From: Geminicoccaceae bacterium
GTDB taxonomy: Bacteria > Pseudomonadota > Alphaproteobacteria > Geminicoccales > Geminicoccaceae
Length of the DNA stretch: 64,000 bases
Reading direction: 5' to 3'
Assembly: GCA_020638465.1 (NCBI GenBank)
Contig: JACKIM010000001.1
Span: 1,806,501 to 1,870,500, forward strand
This document shows, one piece after another, positions 59,818 through 64,000 of this stretch (within the stretch, counting starts at the first letter, position 1; every line of letters begins with the position of its first letter). Under the pieces are notes generated by a model, which was not told the DNA's origin, did no database searches, and was given only the letters and a program-made list of their open reading frames with translations. Position numbers and translations under genes: made by a program.

Positions 59818-60046
59818 TGCGAACTTCCTTCGATCTCCAACGTGGCATGCCATTGACGACCAGTCGCCTCGAGCGAGTTATGCAAATCGTCGGGAACGGT
59901 CCTCAAAACGCAGCGGATATCAGGCGAAATCTTCCTGCGAATCAAGGGATTTCTCCAAAGGAGGGGGTTAATTACCGTCACCTGTGCCACAACTTCAACG
60001 TTAATTTGAGCCTAAACAGGTGAATGCTCGCCGATCGATTTTTCGG

Positions 60047-60370
60047 CTATGATTCGTGATATTCCATGAACAAGTGACGGATGCGCTGGAGTCCCTGTTC
60101 GATCTCCTGCAGCAACTCGGCATTCGCTTCCGAGTATTCTGCCTTTTTTGCAAACTCTTGCATCTGTGCCATGCCGAGATTGGCGCTCGCACCCTTGAGG
60201 GCATGTGCGGGACCCGACCAGTCGCCGCGCCTTTCGAGGATGGTCGCCATTTCGGAAATGTATTTTTGTGCAGTCGTAAGGTACAGGTCAGCCAGTTCGA
60301 GTTCGAGGTCGCGATCGCCGCCGGTCACCTCGTCGAACCTCTTGCGATCCAGAATTTCGCGCTGAGTCAT
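60047..60370 (-). CDS. Hpt domain phosphotransfer protein
   Basis: This 107-residue four-helix phosphotransfer protein has the phosphorylatable His56 in AHALKGASANLGM, the standard Hpt motif. It would relay phosphate between response-regulator receiver domains. No kinase or regulator gene is adjacent. ATG 60370 is chosen; the frame continues to a TTG at 60394. Confidence 0.85.
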   Translation of the reverse strand: MTQREILDRKRFDEVTGGDRDLELELADLYLTTAQKYISEMATILERRGDWSGPAHALKGASANLGMAQMQEFAKKAEYSEANAELLQEIEQGLQRIRHLFMEYHES

Positions 60371-60460
60371 GAGCTGTCCACATGTGCTGTTCAATTCACT
60401 CGTTCGTTGAACCTATCCAGCAAGTCGGAATTTCATCAAGTTAATAAACCGTGAGTTGTT

Positions 60461-61372
60461 TCAATTCTTCGCCTTCGTTGTATGTGCGGCCATGGCGATG
60501 CGGGCCGCCAGGCGGGCGTTGGCCACGACCAGTGCCTTGTTGAGTGCCACGGACCGGCCTTTCGTCCCTTCGGCGATGCAGGCGAGGAGGTAGGGGGTGA
60601 TGGCCGGCCCCTCGATCCGCTGACGTGCGGCTTCCGCCAGCGCCGTGTCGAGCAGCGCCTCGAATTCCCGCGTGTGCATGGCGAGATCGGCCGGTGGCGG
60701 ATTGGCGATGACGATCGACCCCGGCCAGCCGATGGCGGCATGGGCGGTAATCATGTCGCGGACATCATCCACCGATGTCAGGCCAGGCACGCTGATGGCC
60801 GTTCTCGCCACGTAGAAACCCGGCAGATGATCGGTTTTAAACCCGTACAGGGCGACGCCATGACTCTCCAGCGCTTCGACGGTGCGTGGCAGGTCGAGTA
60901 TGGCCTTTGCTCCGCTGCAGACCGTGACGGTCGCCGAACGGGCCAGCTCGCCGATGTCGGCTGATATGTCCATGCTCGACTCGCCGCCGCGGTGAACCCC
61001 TCCCAGGCCACCGGTTGCCATGAAACGGATGCCTGCGCGATGGGCTATGTAGATGGTGGCGGCTACCGTCGTCGCGCCCGGGCGTCGCCGGGCAAGGACC
61101 AATGCGAGATCGCGGGTCGAGCACTTCATCACATCCGCATCGCCAGCGAGGCGCTCGATGTCGTCGCGAGAGAGACCGACCTTGATCCTGCCATCGAGGA
61201 TGCCGATTGTCGCCGGTACCGCTCCCTCGTCCCGCACCGCCTGTTCGATCTCGAACGCCGCAGCAAGGTTGTCGGGGCGGGGAAGGCCATGGCAGATGAG
61301 AGTCGTTTCCAGAGCCACGACTTCCTGCCCGCTGCCGATGGCTTCCTCTATCTCCGGCGAGAGCTCGATCAT
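60461..61372 (-). CDS. psuG: Pseudouridine-5-phosphate glycosidase
   Basis: This 303-residue enzyme cleaves pseudouridine 5-phosphate to uracil and ribose 5-phosphate. Diagnostic motifs are VVALETTLICHGLPRPDN (18-35), FMATGGLGGVHRGG near 117 and a later KTDHLPGFY, and the length is normal. The kinase partner psuK is not adjacent, so pseudouridine salvage would need a kinase encoded elsewhere. Confidence 0.93.
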   Translation of the reverse strand: MIELSPEIEEAIGSGQEVVALETTLICHGLPRPDNLAAAFEIEQAVRDEGAVPATIGILDGRIKVGLSRDDIERLAGDADVMKCSTRDLALVLARRRPGATTVAATIYIAHRAGIRFMATGGLGGVHRGGESSMDISADIGELARSATVTVCSGAKAILDLPRTVEALESHGVALYGFKTDHLPGFYVARTAISVPGLTSVDDVRDMITAHAAIGWPGSIVIANPPPADLAMHTREFEALLDTALAEAARQRIEGPAITPYLLACIAEGTKGRSVALNKALVVANARLAARIAMAAHTTKAKN

Positions 61373-61461
61373 TCAGTCTCCGTAGGTCGGCTGAAGGTGT
61401 CGTTTTGCGTATAAACCGCTATGCTAGGCTCGACCGTGTGACGAGTCATCAAGGGAACAAC

Positions 61462-61875
61462 ATGCGAAAGACTCTCGATCCTCATGCCGCCCTCATCTAC
61501 ACGATGGTTCTTGTATCCGTCGCCGAAGGACAGATCAGCGATGTCGAACTGGAGACGATGGGACGTCTCGTTCAGACATTGCCCGTGTTTGAAACATTCG
61601 ACAAATCCCGTATTGTCGCTATTGGCGATGAATGCCGGGAGCTTCTCGGCGATGTCGATGGAATCGACCTCGCCATCGAGAGGATCGCCGGGGCGCTGAC
61701 GACCGGACTGTGCGAAACGGCCTATGTTCTCGCGTGCGACATTGTCGCCGCCGACGGAAAGGCTGCGCAGGATGAACTGCGACTGCTCGAGTTGTTGCGC
61801 AATGGTCTCGGTATCGACCGTCTGGCGGCTGCGGCCATCGAGCGTGCCGCCCAGGCCCGGCATCGCGTGAGCTGA
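61462..61875 (+). CDS. TerB-like protein
   Basis: This 137-residue helical protein of the tellurite-resistance TerB superfamily has paired acidic helices: SVAEGQISDVELETMGRL near 20-37 and DIVAADGKAAQDELRLLELL near 95-114, both metal-binding-like patterns of TerB. Most stand-alone members have no proven link to tellurite. ATG 61462 has AAGGGAA upstream. It precedes nnrD by six bases and is probably co-transcribed. Confidence 0.8.
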   Translation: MRKTLDPHAALIYTMVLVSVAEGQISDVELETMGRLVQTLPVFETFDKSRIVAIGDECRELLGDVDGIDLAIERIAGALTTGLCETAYVLACDIVAADGKAAQDELRLLELLRNGLGIDRLAAAAIERAAQARHRVS

Positions 61876-61881
61876 GATCCC

Positions 61882-63393
61882 GTGACTGTCAGCACCCGGC
61901 AATTCCCGGTTGTCGAACTTCTTGCCAACGAGACCGCAGCAGCGGTGGACAGGGCGGCCATCGAGGGCGGCATCCCGGGTATCGAGTTGATGGAAAATGC
62001 AGGACGCGGTATCGTTCGAGCCGTTCTGCGCCGGTATGCACCGCGCCGTTGCGTCGTGCTCTGCGGTCCCGGCAACAACGGGGGCGATGGTTATGTCGTC
62101 GCGCGCAGGCTCGCTGCCGCCGGTGTGCGGGTCATGACCGCTTCGACCGGAAGTCGCGACGCCCTTGTCGGCGATGCCGCGATCGCATCATCGCGCTGGA
62201 CCGGTCGGCATGAACCGGTGGCCGGTCTTGTGCCTCAAGCAGATGACATCGTTATCGATGCGGTATTCGGTTCGGGATTGACGCGGGATTTCGATGGTGA
62301 CGCTGCCGCGATGTTGCGGCAGGCACAATCCATCGGTGCCAGGATCATCGCCGTCGATGTTCCATCCGGTGTCAACGGGACGACAGGTGCCGTGCAGGGA
62401 TGGGCGCCGACGGCGGAAATGACCGTCACCTTCAACAGGTTCAAGCTCGGTCATGTCCTACAGCCAGGGAGGTCCCATTGTGGCGATGTCCTGTGCGTTG
62501 ATATCGGCATTCCCGACGGATGCCAGCCCGCCGGCCCGGATGTTCCCCGATTGAATACCCCGGGGCTCTGGCTCGATCATATGCCACCTGCCGATCCCGC
62601 TCACAGCAAATATGACCGTGGCCACCTGGCCATGCTGGGAGGCGGCGCGCTCATGACAGGAGCGACCATCATGGCCGCGCGCTCGGGTGAGGCCGCAGGT
62701 GCCGGTCTGGTGACGGTGATGTGTGATGCCGTTGCGGCGCCGGTCTACGCATCGCATTTCGTTTCGCCGATGACCCGACTGGTGGAGAGGGCAGACGAAC
62801 TCGCGTCGTTCGTCCACGACAGGCGCGTGCGGGCCATCGTGGCTGGCCCGGGGATGGGGCTCGGGGCGGATCGTTCGGACATGCTTGAAGCGGCCCTCCG
62901 TTCGCAGCGGCCCTGCGTACTCGATGCCGATGCCATCACCCTTGTTGCCGGGGACACCACGCGTTTCCTGCCGCTCGTGCATGGACACTGCGTGCTGACA
63001 CCGCACGAAGGCGAGTTCGGTCGCCTGCACCACGAACCGGGACCCAAACTCGTCCGTGCTGGACAGCTTGCCGTGAGGCTGGGTTGTGTCGTCCTCCTCA
63101 AGGGCTCCGACACGATCGTGGCCTCGCCCTGTGGCCGCGCGGTCGTCAATGCCTGCGGACCCGTCACCCTTGCCCGCGCGGGCTCGGGTGACATCCTGGC
63201 AGGTATCGTCGGAGGATTGCTCGCTCGCGGCATGCCGCCATATGAGGCGGCACTGGCTGCATGCTGGATTCATGCCATGGCCGCCTTGCGCCTCGGCTCC
63301 CTGTCCTCGCCCGAGCAGTTGACCGATCCCATTGCGGCGATCATGCGCGATCTGCAGTCTTTCGCCCGTACAGAGCAGGCATGTTCGGTCTGA
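61882..63393 (+). CDS. nnrD: Bifunctional NAD(P)H-hydrate epimerase/dehydratase
   Basis: This 503-residue repair enzyme converts damaged, hydrated NAD(P)H back to the normal cofactor. The N-terminal YjeF_N epimerase half carries GPGNNGGDG at 62-70. The C-terminal ribokinase-like dehydratase half carries LTPHEGEFGRL near 370 and ARAGSGDILAGIVGG near 435. The start is GTG 61882. It overlaps ruvX at its end. Confidence 0.92.
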   Translation: MTVSTRQFPVVELLANETAAAVDRAAIEGGIPGIELMENAGRGIVRAVLRRYAPRRCVVLCGPGNNGGDGYVVARRLAAAGVRVMTASTGSRDALVGDAAIASSRWTGRHEPVAGLVPQADDIVIDAVFGSGLTRDFDGDAAAMLRQAQSIGARIIAVDVPSGVNGTTGAVQGWAPTAEMTVTFNRFKLGHVLQPGRSHCGDVLCVDIGIPDGCQPAGPDVPRLNTPGLWLDHMPPADPAHSKYDRGHLAMLGGGALMTGATIMAARSGEAAGAGLVTVMCDAVAAPVYASHFVSPMTRLVERADELASFVHDRRVRAIVAGPGMGLGADRSDMLEAALRSQRPCVLDADAITLVAGDTTRFLPLVHGHCVLTPHEGEFGRLHHEPGPKLVRAGQLAVRLGCVVLLKGSDTIVASPCGRAVVNACGPVTLARAGSGDILAGIVGGLLARGMPPYEAALAACWIHAMAALRLGSLSSPEQLTDPIAAIMRDLQSFARTEQACSV

Positions 63394-63860
63394 TGTCACC
63401 GGCTGGCAACTTCCCCCTGTCGGGCGCTCTCATCGGTCTGGACATTTCCCGTCTGCGCATGGGTGTGGCGGCATGCGATTCCGGCTGGAAACTTGTCACG
63501 CCACTGGTCACCATTTGTCGGCGATCATGGCGTGACGATATCGACATTCTAGGACGCATCTGCCATGAGCGCGAGGTGAGCGGCCTGGTCATCGGCTATC
63601 CGCTCAATCTCGACGGCAGTTCCGGACCGGCGGCCCAGTCGCGCCGCGACACTGCGCGTCGATTGGGAGAAAGTCTTCACCTGCCATTTCATCTTCAGGA
63701 CGAGAGCCTCACCAGTGAGGCTGTGAAGGATGCACAGCGGGAGGGACGCCTGCCGCCGGCCCGGCGCAATGAACCCGACGATCATTTCGCTGCCGCGATT
63801 ATCCTTGAGGACGCTCTTGCACATTTCCGCAGCCGATCCGCTTCGAAGCGTGCCGACTGA
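63393..63860 (+). CDS. ruvX: Putative pre-16S rRNA nuclease / Holliday junction resolvase RuvX
   Basis: This 155-residue RNase H-fold YqgF/RuvX protein has first catalytic Asp16 in IGLDISRLRMG. It also has VIGYPLNLDGSSGP (near 60), DESLTS (near 103) and PDDHFAAAIILED (near 130). ATG 63393 overlaps the nnrD stop as TGATG; ATG 63381 is an alternative start. The family is linked to maturation of 16S rRNA and is essential in many bacteria. Confidence 0.88.
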   Translation: MSPAGNFPLSGALIGLDISRLRMGVAACDSGWKLVTPLVTICRRSWRDDIDILGRICHEREVSGLVIGYPLNLDGSSGPAAQSRRDTARRLGESLHLPFHLQDESLTSEAVKDAQREGRLPPARRNEPDDHFAAAIILEDALAHFRSRSASKRAD

Positions 63861-63976
63861 GCGCAACCGGGGTGGTCGGATGGCTTGTTGCTTTCGCTCG
63901 ACGATGACAAACTGTCCCGTGAGGACTACCCAGTGATCGCAATCTGGTCGAGAGGCTGCCAAGGAAAGGGTTTGCG

Positions 63977-64000
63977 TTGCGAAAGTTGAAAGTCGGTATC
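63977..64000 (+). CDS. Possible 5-prime end of a further gene (partial)
   Basis: A TTG with AAGGAAAGGG just upstream opens a frame reading MRKLKVGI up to the window edge. The good ribosome-binding site suggests a real start, but eight codons are too few to identify the product. Confidence 0.25.

Noticed and set aside
61462..61875. Tellurite-resistance operon
   Set aside because: Only a single TerB-like gene is present, with no terA, terC, terD or terZ nearby. Stand-alone TerB-like proteins are common without such a role.

Overview
The window comes from a GC-rich alphaproteobacterium. It is most like Rhodospirillales or a related marine or saline-water heterotroph. The evidence is the ectoine/hydroxyectoine uptake and degradation locus, the mesaconyl-CoA hydratase plus malyl-CoA lyase-like pair of the ethylmalonyl-CoA pathway, a DUF1127 gene and the large number of solute transporters. 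No rRNA, tRNA, insertion sequence or CRISPR array was seen. This is a reading by eye, without database searches.

Layout. 1-1912: end of leuS, then lptE and holA, a conserved housekeeping string. 1983-4123: two dipeptide-type ABC permeases. 4114-4893: an orphan beta-class DNA methyltransferase. 5075-12728: a catabolic island with an aldehyde dehydrogenase, an SDR, a spermidine/putrescine-type ABC importer and a HisD-family dehydrogenase. 13037-18114: LysR regulator, DUF1127 protein with a tiny coupled ORF, thioesterase, threonine aldolase, a DUF4377-META lipoprotein and an FAD oxidoreductase. 18115-31796: a complete ectoine locus. Leftward genes are enuR, uehABC (TRAP importer), usp and eutABC-doeA-doeB; rightward genes are doeX, doeC and doeD. 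A truncated GFA-family pseudogene abuts doeD. 32198-35372: a LivK-type binding protein, then iscA-fdx-mnmA. 35446-39296: fliC-flaG-fliD-fliS. 39615-40567: a collapsed ureohydrolase pseudogene, a small unknown gene, and a small leftward transcription unit with a perfect Shine-Dalgarno sequence and an intrinsic terminator. 40685-48836: lpdA, a secreted protein, acyl-CoA dehydrogenase, lipase-like lipoprotein, gluQ, accA, mch and mcl.

48940-58664 is phage-derived. It is a compact leftward podovirus (T7-like) virion cassette of portal, Bbp19-like, scaffold, capsid, small virion protein, tail tubular A and B, an Ala/Arg-rich protein and the large terminase. A small conserved phage gene and a rightward S24-family repressor lie at its upstream end. 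All reading frames are open and the terminase ATPase and nuclease residues are present. No integrase, replication, lysis, tail-fibre or large internal-core gene is visible, and the repressor lacks both self-cleavage residues. This may be a decayed prophage or a domesticated particle-forming system, and it is the most interesting item here.

58951-64000: OmpA-like lipoprotein, Hpt protein, psuG, a TerB-like protein, the NAD(P)HX repair enzyme, ruvX and possibly the first codons of another gene.

How the genes work together: UehABC imports ectoines. EutABC feed hydroxyectoine into the ectoine route. DoeA and DoeB open and deacetylate ectoine to diaminobutyrate, and DoeD and DoeC convert that to aspartate. 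EnuR and DoeX are the likely regulators. Repeated TCATGA-type motifs in both control regions are candidate operators.
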